A stretch of DNA of 64,000 nt, from assembly GCF_002943425.1 (NCBI RefSeq), contig NZ_PTRA01000001.1, forward strand, positions 2,232,001 to 2,296,000. The letters are read 5' to 3'. Source of the stretch: Siphonobacter curvatus. GTDB taxonomy: Bacteria; Bacteroidota; Bacteroidia; Cytophagales; Spirosomataceae. Every line of letters begins with the position of its first letter. The stretch's first letter is position 1. Below the pieces are notes generated by a model. It worked only from the letters and a program-made list of their open reading frames with translations, was not told the DNA's origin and did no database searches. Shown here one piece after another: positions 8,660 through 18,851 of the stretch. The position numbers and the translations under genes were made by a program.

Positions 8660-10360
8660 CTAAAACTGGTACGAAACGCCCGCCAGGAAGTTAACCCCCT
8701 GCTGTTTATAGTACTGATAGCGTTCGTAGTTTTTACCAAGAATGTTGTTGATACCCACAAAGCCCGAAATCCGATCAGTGATCAGATAGGTTGTCCGCAG
8801 GTTCAGGTCGAAAATAGCCGGTAGTTTACGAACCTGCTGTGAAACGGGATTACGTCCCTGCAAACCCGAGATCACGTAAAAATCCGTCGCCACAATCAAC
8901 TTCTTATTAAAGGTAAGCGTATTACTCCAGGTAGCCGTAAAGTTCGGACGGTGCCAAGCCGTTTCCAGTTGCTTAAGTTCGTACCCGTATACGTCGAACT
9001 TGAGGAAGGACCGCCACCAGTCTTCGTGCTGGTAGTTGAGTTGTCCGGATACATTAATGACGTTGGACATCCCTCGATCCAGGGGCTGATCGTAGAGGAC
9101 CTCGAAACGGGAGGTATCACGACCCGAGTTGTTAAATACGTACAGATTCCGGTAACGACCGAAAGACACCTTCGCCTCATAGCTAAAACCGCCCGCTATA
9201 AGTCCTTTCGTACCCAGGTAAATGTCGTGTACTTTCTCCGTATTCAGCAGCCGTACATTGGGAGCCAGGAATTGATTTTCGTCGGTCAAGCTGGCCAGCG
9301 TGTTCCGGTGTACATCCCCCTGGTAGCCCGCAAAGATGTGAATATCCTCGACGGGCATCAGATCCAGTTCCAATACTGGATACGCGTGCGTGGGTTTGGT
9401 CAACTCGTTCAGGTTATCTGTTTCGTGTACGACGTTGATTCCCGCCAGTACGCTGAAACGATCGGTACGGTACTGGAACGTCGGTTTGATGCGGAAGAGA
9501 TTTCGACTATTGGTTAATGAATCATTCCGTTGGGTTACGTACGCATCACCGGCCAGATGAGCAAAGAACTGAGCATTGATGGGAAAGGTAGCCTTCAGGT
9601 TGGTACCCCAATCGTATTCATTCGCTTGGGTGAAGGTACTCAGCGTCCGTAAGCGAGTCTTGATCGAATAATCAATCACGGCATCCTTCTTCGTGTTTTC
9701 GATGCCAATTCCTACGTTGAAGTTATTGAGCGTTTGCCGGATGTTTTCCCGCGTAGGCGTTTCCGGGGTCCGCTGATAACCGTAGAAGTAAAACTGATTG
9801 CGATCGTAACCAATGGTACCGTCGAGCTTGAAGCTGTTTGTGGCGTACTTACCCCCCACCTGAATGAGTTGTTGACTCGTACCGGAGTTACGGCCGTCTA
9901 CGGGACCGGTAGCCGTGGAGTTGTGGCGAGCCTTGATGTGAATGCCATACGGCAGATCATTCCGAGAATTCACATTGGCCTCCGCGTAGAAACGTCCGTA
10001 GTTCCCGGCTCCAATTTTCACTTCGGAGTTATACAGGGCCTGGTCGTTCTGCGATTTGGGCAGTTCCGTCACGACGGGATTGAACTTCTGCGGAGCCACC
10101 ATCAGCTTTTGATCGGTGAACTGGTACTTCAGAGGTTGACGGTTGGGACGAGCAGCCTGACTAGCCGGGATTTTCTCGAAGTTCCGGTTTTGAGTCGTCA
10201 GCGAGATTTTCCGTTCGCGAACAATGTCAATTTCCCCCGATTGAATTTCGCCTTCCGCTGGCGTAACTTTTCCTCTATTCTGAGCGACCGCCGCAACGCT
10301 CAGTAAACTCACCAGTCCCAGCGAGTGGATGAAATGGCGAATTGTGATGTGATGACTCAT
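8660..10360 (-). CDS. TonB-receptor-like outer-membrane beta-barrel protein
   Basis: This 566-residue protein opens with a signal peptide (IRHFIHSLGLVSLLSVAAVAQ). Many alternating aromatic/polar strands typical of an outer-membrane barrel follow, and the chain ends in VSYQF, the usual C-terminal aromatic signal. The late part (YLITDRISGFVGINNILGKNYERYQYY) looks like TonB-dependent receptor barrels, but no plug domain or TonB box is evident. It is therefore probably a plug-less barrel. It starts 31 bp after the giant TPR gene on the same strand and probably shares its mRNA, so the two may form one envelope complex. The substrate is unknown. Confidence 0.75.
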   Translation of the reverse strand: MSHHITIRHFIHSLGLVSLLSVAAVAQNRGKVTPAEGEIQSGEIDIVRERKISLTTQNRNFEKIPASQAARPNRQPLKYQFTDQKLMVAPQKFNPVVTELPKSQNDQALYNSEVKIGAGNYGRFYAEANVNSRNDLPYGIHIKARHNSTATGPVDGRNSGTSQQLIQVGGKYATNSFKLDGTIGYDRNQFYFYGYQRTPETPTRENIRQTLNNFNVGIGIENTKKDAVIDYSIKTRLRTLSTFTQANEYDWGTNLKATFPINAQFFAHLAGDAYVTQRNDSLTNSRNLFRIKPTFQYRTDRFSVLAGINVVHETDNLNELTKPTHAYPVLELDLMPVEDIHIFAGYQGDVHRNTLASLTDENQFLAPNVRLLNTEKVHDIYLGTKGLIAGGFSYEAKVSFGRYRNLYVFNNSGRDTSRFEVLYDQPLDRGMSNVINVSGQLNYQHEDWWRSFLKFDVYGYELKQLETAWHRPNFTATWSNTLTFNKKLIVATDFYVISGLQGRNPVSQQVRKLPAIFDLNLRTTYLITDRISGFVGINNILGKNYERYQYYKQQGVNFLAGVSYQF

Positions 10361-10391
10361 ATTTCGATAAAAAGATCTTCAGTGATAGGTT

Positions 10392-13300
10392 TTATTTCAG
10401 AGCAGCCAGCTTTTTGCGAGCTTCCTCCACGATGGTTTTATCCTCGGCTCCTTCGATAATCGTATTCAACAGAGCTTTAGCCTGAAATGCTTCGTTCAGA
10501 CAGACGTACACATCCGCCAGCAACAAGAAACCCCGGTCAATCCACTGCTGATCGGTAAACTGCTCTTTCAGCTCATTAATAATTTTATCGCGAGATTCTT
10601 TACATTTCTTTTCCTTGTATAGAATCAGGGCTACGTTGTAAATCGCTTCGGCCCCGTAGGAATCCTTGGCGAGTTTAGCCGTTTTCTCAAATTCTTCGAT
10701 GGCCTTCTTCGAATCATTTCGGGCCAGGGCAATCTTACCCGAAAACAGCTGAGCCCGGTTCTGAGCACCCATCACGGCGTTTCCTCCGTTAATCACGTCT
10801 TTGGCGTATACGGAAGAAGAGTCATACTTGGCGAGTTTGTAATACGCATCCATCAAACCCAGCTGAGCGGCTACCTGATCCTTTTTGTTGGTGGAGCTGC
10901 GTAACAGGGTTTGGTAGTTACTGACGGCTCCCCGGTAATTTTCGTTCTGGTATTCCAGTTCAGCCGCCCGTTGAGCTGCCCGTCCGACAAACTGCGTCTT
11001 ATTATCCCGAATAACGCGGTAGAAGTATTGCAGAGCACTGGTGCGGTCTTCGGTGCGGTAGTACGAATCCGCCAGGTAATACAGCGCTTCGGGAGCCGAG
11101 CTACTATTGGGATATTTTTGCAGGAATTCCTGAATGGCGGTAATGGCCTGAGCGTATTTCTCGCTGAAGTACATATTCTTGGCCGCGTCGTACTTGATCT
11201 TCTCCAACGATCCATCCGAAGGATTGCTTTGTTCGTAACCCTTGATGATGGAGCTGAACTCTTCCGGACGACCCACGGAATTCAAGGCATCCTGTACGCC
11301 TAATAAAGCCGACTCGGCACTTTTGGAAGTCGCGTATTTAGTTAGAATCACCTGATAATCGGCAATCGCTTCGTCGTACTTTTTCAGGTTACTGTAGGCA
11401 ATCGCCCGTTGCAGATAGCCGGCGTGCAGAATGGGACTCTGGGGTTGCCGCTGAATCAGGCGGGTAAACTGGCTTACAGCACCCGTGTAGTTCTGCTGGT
11501 TGAGTTCGACCATTCCCAGCTGGAACATCGCATCATCCACGTAAGCGGAATTGGGATACTGATTCAGTAACTGGTTGAGAGTCGTACGGGCCTCCGCGTA
11601 TTTGTCCGTGTAGAGAAGCGAAATCCCTTTATTGTACAAAGCATTGTCCTTGTCCGACTTTCCGGTCACAACGACCTGATCATAAATCCGGGTCGCCTCA
11701 TCGTAGCGTTTGGCCACCAGGTAGGTATCGGCCAGCCGGATCATGGCATCTTCGTAATTCCGGCGATCTTCGGCGGGCAGTCCCCGAACGGCGTCGGTAT
11801 AGGCTTTAAACTGGGTAGAGGCCTTGTCGTATTCCCGCGTGTTGTAATAGGCATAACCCAAACCGTACCGACTCCGGATTCGGAAGTCGGGAACAATGGT
11901 CGAATTATCCGAACTGGCAATGAGCTGGGTATACTGCGGAATCACCTCGGCGTACTTCTGCTGAGCGGATATGGCTTCCGCCTTCCAGAAACGGGCGGCA
12001 ACGGACAGATCCCGATTGTCGGTATACTTTAGTGATTTATCAAATGAGACGATGGCCTGATCAAAACGTTCCGCATTAAAGGCATTAATGCCTAGGTTAT
12101 AGGCCGCCTGCTGGTACTGATTGCGTTGTTTGGCCGTCAGGTTACGCTCTTTATCCAGATAATCCAGAATCAGAGCGTAGTTATTAGAAAGCAGTAAGCC
12201 TTCCCCTCGCAGTTCCTTGCTTTCATTGAGGTAGGCACTGTTAGGATACGTTTTGATGAACTGATCGAATTCCTTGACCGACTCATTTCCATTACCCAGA
12301 TCCAGCTGTACCTTGGCGTGGTTGAAGGCCGCATCTTCCTGTACGGATTTATTAAAGCTCAGTTTGCGGGCCTGATCCAGAGCCGCCAGAGAGTACTGGA
12401 GGTTTTCCGTATTCAGATAGCTGATGCCCATGTAATACGAGGAATACTGACCCACGGTATCTTTTGAAGCGGCCAGCGGTTTCAAGGCAGCGATGGCTCC
12501 GTTAAAATCATTTTGGCGATACAACGAGTATCCATATCGGTACGCCGCCGGAACGGGCAATTTACCACCCCGGAAATTCGTGTGCATTTTATAGTACTCG
12601 GCTGCTTTGGCGTAGTTTCCTTTCTGGAAGTACACATCGGCCACGAGTAACGACAGCTCATCAAGTCGCTTGCCCGATTTGTTGCCTTTCCGTAAAATGG
12701 GTTCGGCGTAGCTCAGCAGCGGATCGTATTGGCCCTGCCGATAGTACGAATGGGCGATCCAGCCGGGTACTTCGTTACCAAAGTCCTTGGAGTTTTCAAT
12801 GCGGCGAAAATCGGAAATGGCCGCTGGGTAATTGCCATTGTTGTATTCAATGACGCCGGAGTAGTAGCTGGCCGCTGACGCGTATTCACTAGCCCCCCCT
12901 TTCACCGGATCGAAGGCTTTCAGAGCCGATTCATAGTTCTGGTTGTAGTACTGAGCCATCCCCAATTTAAAAGCGGCTTCGGTACCACTGGCTTTCTCCA
13001 GGTAGGGAATAGCTTTCGCATAATCGCCACTGTTGTAATAAAAATTGCCCAAATCAGCGTAGAGCTGACGGGCCGCTGGATGATCCCCGTGGTTTTTGAT
13101 GAACCGCTCGGCCAGAATTTCGGCTTCGGCCTGATTCAGATACAGGGCCGACATGGCAATGTAGTACTCCGCATTGACCGCATTGAGGTCATTGCTCGTC
13201 AGCAGGCCTTTGTTGGTTTCGAGAAAACGCTGAAACTCTTGGCGGGCAGAAGCGTAATTTTTCTTTTCGACAAACTCGATACCAGATCGATAATGTGCAT

Positions 13301-13400
13301 CGGGTGTGGTGTAATTGAGTGTATTCTGGGCCCACAAAGCCTGACCCGAATACAGCGATAGTAGGCACGATCCCACCAGGGACAAGCGACGTGTACGCAT
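10392..13400 (-). CDS. Giant tetratricopeptide-repeat periplasmic protein
   Basis: About 1002 residues from the ATG at 13400, chosen because it directly opens a signal peptide (MRTRRLSLVGSCLLSLYSGQ) ending near ALWAQ. The rest is almost wholly TPR and related alpha-solenoid repeats (AYYNSGDYAKAIPYLEKA, YPNSAYVDDAMFQLGMVEL and many more), including YbgF/BamD-like units. Such proteins scaffold complexes in the periplasm or at the outer membrane. It lies upstream of and probably co-transcribed with the barrel gene. The exact function is not known to me. Confidence 0.8.
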   Translation of the reverse strand: MRTRRLSLVGSCLLSLYSGQALWAQNTLNYTTPDAHYRSGIEFVEKKNYASARQEFQRFLETNKGLLTSNDLNAVNAEYYIAMSALYLNQAEAEILAERFIKNHGDHPAARQLYADLGNFYYNSGDYAKAIPYLEKASGTEAAFKLGMAQYYNQNYESALKAFDPVKGGASEYASAASYYSGVIEYNNGNYPAAISDFRRIENSKDFGNEVPGWIAHSYYRQGQYDPLLSYAEPILRKGNKSGKRLDELSLLVADVYFQKGNYAKAAEYYKMHTNFRGGKLPVPAAYRYGYSLYRQNDFNGAIAALKPLAASKDTVGQYSSYYMGISYLNTENLQYSLAALDQARKLSFNKSVQEDAAFNHAKVQLDLGNGNESVKEFDQFIKTYPNSAYLNESKELRGEGLLLSNNYALILDYLDKERNLTAKQRNQYQQAAYNLGINAFNAERFDQAIVSFDKSLKYTDNRDLSVAARFWKAEAISAQQKYAEVIPQYTQLIASSDNSTIVPDFRIRSRYGLGYAYYNTREYDKASTQFKAYTDAVRGLPAEDRRNYEDAMIRLADTYLVAKRYDEATRIYDQVVVTGKSDKDNALYNKGISLLYTDKYAEARTTLNQLLNQYPNSAYVDDAMFQLGMVELNQQNYTGAVSQFTRLIQRQPQSPILHAGYLQRAIAYSNLKKYDEAIADYQVILTKYATSKSAESALLGVQDALNSVGRPEEFSSIIKGYEQSNPSDGSLEKIKYDAAKNMYFSEKYAQAITAIQEFLQKYPNSSSAPEALYYLADSYYRTEDRTSALQYFYRVIRDNKTQFVGRAAQRAAELEYQNENYRGAVSNYQTLLRSSTNKKDQVAAQLGLMDAYYKLAKYDSSSVYAKDVINGGNAVMGAQNRAQLFSGKIALARNDSKKAIEEFEKTAKLAKDSYGAEAIYNVALILYKEKKCKESRDKIINELKEQFTDQQWIDRGFLLLADVYVCLNEAFQAKALLNTIIEGAEDKTIVEEARKKLAALK

Positions 13401-13619
13401 AGAAATAGGCTGATTGATTAACATCCGGAACTTTACTTACGAGAACATATACGGAAAAACCCGGTTTAATTCATTCACTGTCAAACTGAAATCAGCGGAT
13501 TCTACCCGTGATTCAGTGGAACGGATGAAAAACCTACAAAAAAAGACAAATAAAACGGCGGAGTGTTCAAAGAGTTGGACTATTTTCACGGTTTAAACGC
13601 AAAGAAATACAAAACCGAT

Positions 13620-15443
13620 ATGATTCAACGACTTTTCGTTTTTGTCGTGTTCTTTCTTTGCGGTTTCGTTTCTGTGCCTGATTCCATGAGTCAAAATCAT
13701 ATAGAGTATACCCTCCGCATGCCGGAACCCGCTACGCATTATTTTCAGGTAGCGATGCACGTTTCGGAATTCGTTCATCCAACCATTCAGAAGCAAGGGT
13801 ACATTGATGTTAAGTTGCCAGTATGGACACCCGGTTCCTATCTGGTACGGGAATATGCCAAGAATCTAGACCGCCTCGAAGCACACGCGAATGGAGTAAA
13901 AACCGACGTTCGTAAGATACGAAAGAATGTCTGGCGGGTTTCCCTGCCCGACGATACGCATGACCTTACCATTACGTACTACCTGTACGCCAATGAATTA
14001 ACCGTACGGACGAATTTTCTGGACGATCAACACGGCTACGCTACCGGAGCCGCTACCTTCCTGTATGCCGACGAATTTAAGGATCAGCCCGCTGATCTGG
14101 TCGTTGAGCCGTACCGGGACTGGACCCGCGTATCAGTAGCTCTGCCTGCCTTACCCGGAAAACCCTTTACGTACCGGGCCGAGAATTATGATCTGCTGGT
14201 AGACTCCCCCATTGAGATCGGTACGCATCAGGTGCTCCATTTTGAAGCCTGTGGCATTCCCCATGAGATTGCCTTAGTGGGTACGCACGCTCCCGTGGAT
14301 GAAGAACAACTGAAGGCCGATTACAAACGGATCTGCGAAGCCGCTCTGACGGTTGTAGGTACGCACCCCTGTCAGCGGTATTTATTCATCGTACACCATA
14401 CGACCGGTGGCAGCGGTGGACTAGAACACCTGCACTGTACCACTCTTCAGACGAACCGGAATACGTACGCTCAGGAATCGTTGTATGCGAACTTCCTGGG
14501 ATTGGTTGCTCACGAATATTTTCACCTCTGGAACGTCAAACGAATTCGGCCCATTGAGCTGGGGCCTTTCGACTACGAGAACGAAAACTATACGCACCAA
14601 CTCTGGGTAGCTGAGGGCTTCACCAGTATGTACGACAATCACATTCTACGGCGGGCGGGCTTGAGTTCCGTAGATAAATACTTGGCCGACGTAGCCAACG
14701 ATTTTACCTACGTGGTGAACACGCCCGGTACGCGGATGCAGTCGCTCGCGGAAGCAAGCTGGGATGCTTGGATCAAGTACTATCGACCCAACGAAAATTC
14801 GATCAATAGTCAGAGTTCTTACTACACCAAGGGAGCAGCCGTAACTACGTTGCTTAATCTGGAAATTCTCCAGGCTACTGCGGGTCAGCGATCCTTGGAC
14901 GATGTCTTGCGATCACTCTACCAAACGTATTACCTCGGAGAAAATCGTGGCTTTACCGAGCAGGAAATTCAGACGGCGATTGAGCAGGTCGCGGGCCGGG
15001 GAATGGAACCCTTTTTCCAAGACTATATCTGGGGTACGGCTCCGCTGGACTTTGATCGATACCTGCAATACGTAGGTTGTCATTTGGAAAATGAACTCGA
15101 TCCTGAACTGGCGTATCTGGGTATTCACTTGGCTGCTGGCCGGCCCACCATTCAGCACATACTGAAAGACTCCCCCGCCTATCAAATAGGTTTAAATGTC
15201 TTTGACGAACTGATCAGTATCGATGGACAACCGATCACGGATTTGCCGCGGTTTCTAGCGACCAAACAACCGAAAGAGGAAGTGCTCATCGAAGTTCGTC
15301 GGGCGGAAATGATTCGAATTTTTGAAGTGGAATTGCAGGCAAATCCAGTACAGAAATTAGTCATCGTTCGGAATGAAAACCCTAATCCAGAACAAATCGA
15401 ATTGTTCAATAAATGGGTATGGCTAGGTTCAGAAATCGCTTAA
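13620..15443 (+). CDS. M61-family metallopeptidase with PDZ domain
   Basis: About 607 residues from the ATG at 13620, which opens a signal peptide (MIQRLFVFVVFFLCGFVSV). The protein resembles M61 glycyl aminopeptidases: an N-terminal beta domain with VKLPVWTPGSYLVREYAKN, then the zinc motif HEYFHLWN with His298, Glu299 and His302, and the nearby VAEGFTSMYD helix that supplies the third ligand. A PDZ-like domain occupies about residues 500-595 (IHLAAGRPTIQHILKDSPA). The family cleaves N-terminal Gly/Ala residues, and here the enzyme is probably periplasmic. It stands alone, divergent from the TPR operon. Confidence 0.88.
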   Translation: MIQRLFVFVVFFLCGFVSVPDSMSQNHIEYTLRMPEPATHYFQVAMHVSEFVHPTIQKQGYIDVKLPVWTPGSYLVREYAKNLDRLEAHANGVKTDVRKIRKNVWRVSLPDDTHDLTITYYLYANELTVRTNFLDDQHGYATGAATFLYADEFKDQPADLVVEPYRDWTRVSVALPALPGKPFTYRAENYDLLVDSPIEIGTHQVLHFEACGIPHEIALVGTHAPVDEEQLKADYKRICEAALTVVGTHPCQRYLFIVHHTTGGSGGLEHLHCTTLQTNRNTYAQESLYANFLGLVAHEYFHLWNVKRIRPIELGPFDYENENYTHQLWVAEGFTSMYDNHILRRAGLSSVDKYLADVANDFTYVVNTPGTRMQSLAEASWDAWIKYYRPNENSINSQSSYYTKGAAVTTLLNLEILQATAGQRSLDDVLRSLYQTYYLGENRGFTEQEIQTAIEQVAGRGMEPFFQDYIWGTAPLDFDRYLQYVGCHLENELDPELAYLGIHLAAGRPTIQHILKDSPAYQIGLNVFDELISIDGQPITDLPRFLATKQPKEEVLIEVRRAEMIRIFEVELQANPVQKLVIVRNENPNPEQIELFNKWVWLGSEIA

Positions 15444-15567
15444 AAAACAGGCTTACAAACCACCTAAAATCCTGCTAAATTTGTTTAGTATTTATTAGTT
15501 AGCACAATACTAATTACATAATAGCCTGATTATTCTGACTTTATAAGCCTGTCTACGTTTTTTACTC

Positions 15568-15813
15568 TTAATCTTCGATTTCTTCGAGGGCTTCTTCCCA
15601 GTCACGAGCCATGGATTCAAAACGAGCCATAACCTTGTCGATAAACGGACCTGTCAATAACTCTTTTAGGTCTTCCTCACTTGAAACATCGTATTCATTA
15701 ATCTTGTAGGTCTGCTCCAAAGCCCCCGCCTCTATCTTGATGATATAGCGGTTGTTCCAGGAATACAGACTGATTTTGCAGGACGGATGCTGAACTTCAC
15801 TAATAAAATGCAT
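15568..15813 (-). CDS. Small acidic conserved protein
   Basis: This 81-residue protein (opening MHFISEVQHPSCKISLYSW) has a beta-rich first half and an acidic helical end (MARDWEEALEEIED). It looks like small cytoplasmic proteins conserved in Cytophagales, but I cannot name a family or function. It is divergent from, and its start region overlaps the 5' leader of, the TPR lipoprotein gene. Coding is supported by regular codon use and by the absence of a better ORF on the other strand. Confidence 0.6.
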   Translation of the reverse strand: MHFISEVQHPSCKISLYSWNNRYIIKIEAGALEQTYKINEYDVSSEEDLKELLTGPFIDKVMARFESMARDWEEALEEIED

Positions 15814-15864
15814 AAGCGTACAGTTTACGAATTAATAAAGCCTCAAGGCTTTCTTTTCACGAAG

Positions 15865-16887
15865 ATGCGAACACTCCTTCCATTATTCCTACTTTTTTTG
15901 ATGGCCGCCTGCGGAAAACAACGCGATCAGGAGGCTTATCAGTTTTTTTTACGCGGTAATGATCAACTTCTCCGACAAGATTACGCCCAAGCTGAGCGTT
16001 TTTATACGGAAGCCCTTCAGAAAAAACCGGAATTTCCGGAGGCTTTAACCAACCGAGGACTGGCCTATATTCAGCAGGCTAACTACGAGAAAGCCCTGAG
16101 TGATTTGAATAACTCCCTGAAGATCAACCCTAAATTAGGTAGTACATATCAGAACCGTGGGAACCTTTTCTCCATGCAGGGTGAATATGCTAATGCCCTA
16201 CGCGACCTAGAAGAAGCAGTAAAATTCATTCCCGATTCTTCTACAGCCTGGGCATTCTTGGGTAACGCCCAGTATATGACGGGACAGGAAGATTTAGCCA
16301 TGTCCTCTTTCCAAAAAGCGGAACAGCTTCGGCCTTCTGACTATACCACCTATGCTTTCCGTGGATGGGTGTACGTATTACGTAAAGAGTACGATAAAGC
16401 CCGACAAGATTTTGAGAGCGTGCTGAAGTACAGACCCAATGAACCGAGTACCGTTAATAATTTATCCATGGTCACTACGCAATTAGGTGATCCGAAGAAG
16501 GGACTTGAATGGGCTGATCGAGCCGTAAAGATTACGGAGGGCAAGCTCCTCGCCTACTCCGTTAATAACCGGGCCTATGCCTTACTTGAACTCAATCGGC
16601 TCGATGAAGCAAAAGCAGAACTCAATCGTTCCCTACGGTTGGACGATAATAACGCATGGGCGTACCGTAATCTTGGGCTATATTATTTCAAAAAGCAGCA
16701 GTTTGCCCAAGCCATGGATGCATTGAAGAAAGCAGAACAAATGGATCCATCCGTTGAAAACCTATACTTCTACTTGGGGAATACGTCCCAGGCCAGCGGA
16801 AAAAACCAGGAAGCCTGCACGTACTGGAAGAAAGGGGCCACGTTAAAGGAAAAGAAATCCATCGAGGCAGCGAAAGGCTGTTCCTGA
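15865..16887 (+). CDS. TPR-repeat lipoprotein
   Basis: About 340 residues from the ATG at 15865. I chose it over an upstream ATG because it opens a lipoprotein signal peptide (RTLLPLFLLFLMAACGKQ) with the acylated Cys at about residue 16. The remainder is tandem TPR units (AYQFFLRGNDQLLRQDYAQA, PEFPEALTNRGLAYIQQANY, and on to about residue 320). It is probably anchored to the periplasmic face of a membrane as a protein-interaction scaffold. No operon partner is visible. Confidence 0.85.
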   Translation: MRTLLPLFLLFLMAACGKQRDQEAYQFFLRGNDQLLRQDYAQAERFYTEALQKKPEFPEALTNRGLAYIQQANYEKALSDLNNSLKINPKLGSTYQNRGNLFSMQGEYANALRDLEEAVKFIPDSSTAWAFLGNAQYMTGQEDLAMSSFQKAEQLRPSDYTTYAFRGWVYVLRKEYDKARQDFESVLKYRPNEPSTVNNLSMVTTQLGDPKKGLEWADRAVKITEGKLLAYSVNNRAYALLELNRLDEAKAELNRSLRLDDNNAWAYRNLGLYYFKKQQFAQAMDALKKAEQMDPSVENLYFYLGNTSQASGKNQEACTYWKKGATLKEKKSIEAAKGCS

Positions 16888-17035
16888 TGGATTTCTGTCT
16901 ACGCTGAGAATTCGGTATTCCGCATCAATACCCAGGCGGTTGCTTTCTATCAAAATCTCAGACGACCGTATGACTACTAAAGCATTGCTTAAGTAACTTC
17001 ATAAACTACTTACAATCAGACCATTACTAAACCAT

Positions 17036-18745
17036 TTACATCGCTTTCATTAGCTCCTTAAATTGGTCAAATGTTTTTTGATTCGCGACAGGGTCACTAC
17101 TGATTTCCAGCAACTTAGCTTTTTTATCCTCGTTTAAAAAGGAAGGTAAGGCTTTCACCAGTTCCTGCTCGTCGGCAATGGCATAGTACACCAGGCCTGC
17201 ATCCTGTGCCGTGCGTTCAGCGGTGGTATGGTGCTGCGTTTCAAAATACGTTTCGAGTTCAGGCTGCTGACGCGGTCCGTCAATCATCCGGAAAATACTT
17301 CCCCCCGAATTGTTGATCAAAATGATTCGCAGGTTACTCGGTACGTGCGAATGCCAAAGGGCGTTGCGGTCATAGAAAAACGCGACATCCCCGATGAGAA
17401 GAAACACCAATTGATCAGTAGTAAGGGCCGCCCCTACAGCCGTACTCATACAGCCATCAATTCCGCTTGTCCCGCGATTGGAAAAAACGGTTACTCGCTG
17501 GGTCAGGCCGATATAGTTGGCGTACCGAACCGACATACTGTTGGCCAGATGCAACTGACTCGATTCCGGAATTTGTTCCAGCACCTGAGCAACGGCCTGA
17601 AATTCGCCGAAGGCTTCACGGGTCTGCAGAAAGTGCTGTATTCCAGAAACTGCCTTTTGTTCGGCCACTTCCCAGCTTTGTAGAAAGGTAGTGTCCCGGT
17701 CTTCGTCACCCTGCCGGAAGGCTCGTAAGTCCAGCGTTTCCAACAGCGTGTGAAAGAAGGCTTCCGGCTCGATCGCCAGTTGCTGGGTCAACGTTTGAAA
17801 CGGATCAATCAGCTCCCGACGAAAAGAGATATGATAATGGTACCGGGGCTTATACTTCCGAAAGAATAACTTCAGATTTTTGGACACGAAGGAATCCCCA
17901 AACGTAATCAGTACCTCCGGACACCGTTCGTCCTGCGGTTGTGTACTACCCAGAAAAATATCCGGGTGCGTGAGGAAGGAATGACCCGACAGATTGGATA
18001 GCACCTCCCCTACTACCGGGAAAGCAAATTCATTTTTTAGCTGCTCCAGAATTTCCAGTAAGGCTTCACTGATCACCTGTTGTCCCGCCAGAATCAGTAC
18101 GCGGTCGGTATCCTCCAGTAGCCCGAGCAGTTCTTCCCAGGTTTCCTGCGGCAGGGTTCGCTGCTCAACAACCCGGGTGATGGTACGCGGCGATCCGTAA
18201 GTAAAAGTTTCGTCGGATTTTGGATAGAAGGGCTCGCGGATGGGTACGTTCAGATGTACGGGTCCCCGGGGTTGTTCCTGGGCACTGTTAATGAGTTGAT
18301 TTACCGTACGCTCGATAAACCAGCGACTATCCACATGCCCGTAATCGGCGGGTAAGGCATACGACTCCTTGATGTGTTTCCCATAGACCGCATCCTGATG
18401 GATCATTTGTCCATCCTGCTGGTGAATCCATTCGGGCGGACGGTCGGCAGTGAGTACCAACAGAGGTACACCAAGAAAATAAGCTTCCGTAACAGCGGGA
18501 GCAAAATTAAGAGCGGCCGTACCCGAAGTACAAATCAGTGCGACGGGCTGGCCCAGTTGCTGGGCCATACCCAGGGCAATGTATCCGGCAGCCCGTTCGT
18601 CGGGTATAACCTTGGTTTGAATATGCGGGTGACGGGCGAAAGCCAGCGTAAGGGCGGCGGAACGAGAACCGGGAGCAATGACGGCGTGATGAATCCCACG
18701 GCGTACACAAAGTTCGGCCAGATCCAATAAAGGTTGCAAGATCAT
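17036..18745 (-). CDS. menD: SEPHCHC synthase (menaquinone synthesis)
   Basis: MenD condenses isochorismate with the succinic semialdehyde-thiamine adduct made from 2-oxoglutarate, giving SEPHCHC, an early step of menaquinone synthesis. The 569 residues show the thiamine-diphosphate enzyme layout. The N-terminal domain has HHAVIAPGSRSAALTLAF and the catalytic Glu region VIPDERAAGYIALG. The central part carries TADRPPEW and the C-terminal cofactor domain has NRGTSGIDGCMSTAVGAA and IGDVAFFYDRN...INNSGGSIF. It is leftward and alone; the other men genes are elsewhere. Menaquinone as the respiratory quinone fits Bacteroidota. Confidence 0.96.
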   Translation of the reverse strand: MILQPLLDLAELCVRRGIHHAVIAPGSRSAALTLAFARHPHIQTKVIPDERAAGYIALGMAQQLGQPVALICTSGTAALNFAPAVTEAYFLGVPLLVLTADRPPEWIHQQDGQMIHQDAVYGKHIKESYALPADYGHVDSRWFIERTVNQLINSAQEQPRGPVHLNVPIREPFYPKSDETFTYGSPRTITRVVEQRTLPQETWEELLGLLEDTDRVLILAGQQVISEALLEILEQLKNEFAFPVVGEVLSNLSGHSFLTHPDIFLGSTQPQDERCPEVLITFGDSFVSKNLKLFFRKYKPRYHYHISFRRELIDPFQTLTQQLAIEPEAFFHTLLETLDLRAFRQGDEDRDTTFLQSWEVAEQKAVSGIQHFLQTREAFGEFQAVAQVLEQIPESSQLHLANSMSVRYANYIGLTQRVTVFSNRGTSGIDGCMSTAVGAALTTDQLVFLLIGDVAFFYDRNALWHSHVPSNLRIILINNSGGSIFRMIDGPRQQPELETYFETQHHTTAERTAQDAGLVYYAIADEQELVKALPSFLNEDKKAKLLEISSDPVANQKTFDQFKELMKAM

Positions 18746-18799
18746 ACGCCAGCAAAGTTATAGGAAAACAGGATTGAATGGATAGATAACAACTGATAC

Positions 18800-18830
18800 A
18801 AAAAAAGCCTCCGGATTGGAGGCTTTTTTT
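18800..18830 (-). terminator. rpoD terminator
   Basis: AAAAAAGCCTCC (18800-18811) pairs with GGAGGCTTTTTT, with a 5-nt loop. It lies just after the leftward rpoD stop and can act in both directions. Confidence 0.85.
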
Positions 18831-18851
18831 GAAACGTACTACGTTAGGGGA

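Noticed and set aside
8951-9517. Rightward ORF of 188 residues opposite the barrel gene
   Set aside because: It is antisense to a well-supported coding gene and has no domain; a by-product of the codon use of the barrel. The same holds for 9734-10306 and 20053-20676.
15447-15552. ACAGGCTTA/TAAGCCTGT inverted repeat about 90 bp apart
   Set aside because: Short arms with a long loop in AT-rich DNA and no target-site duplications; not enough to call an insertion element.
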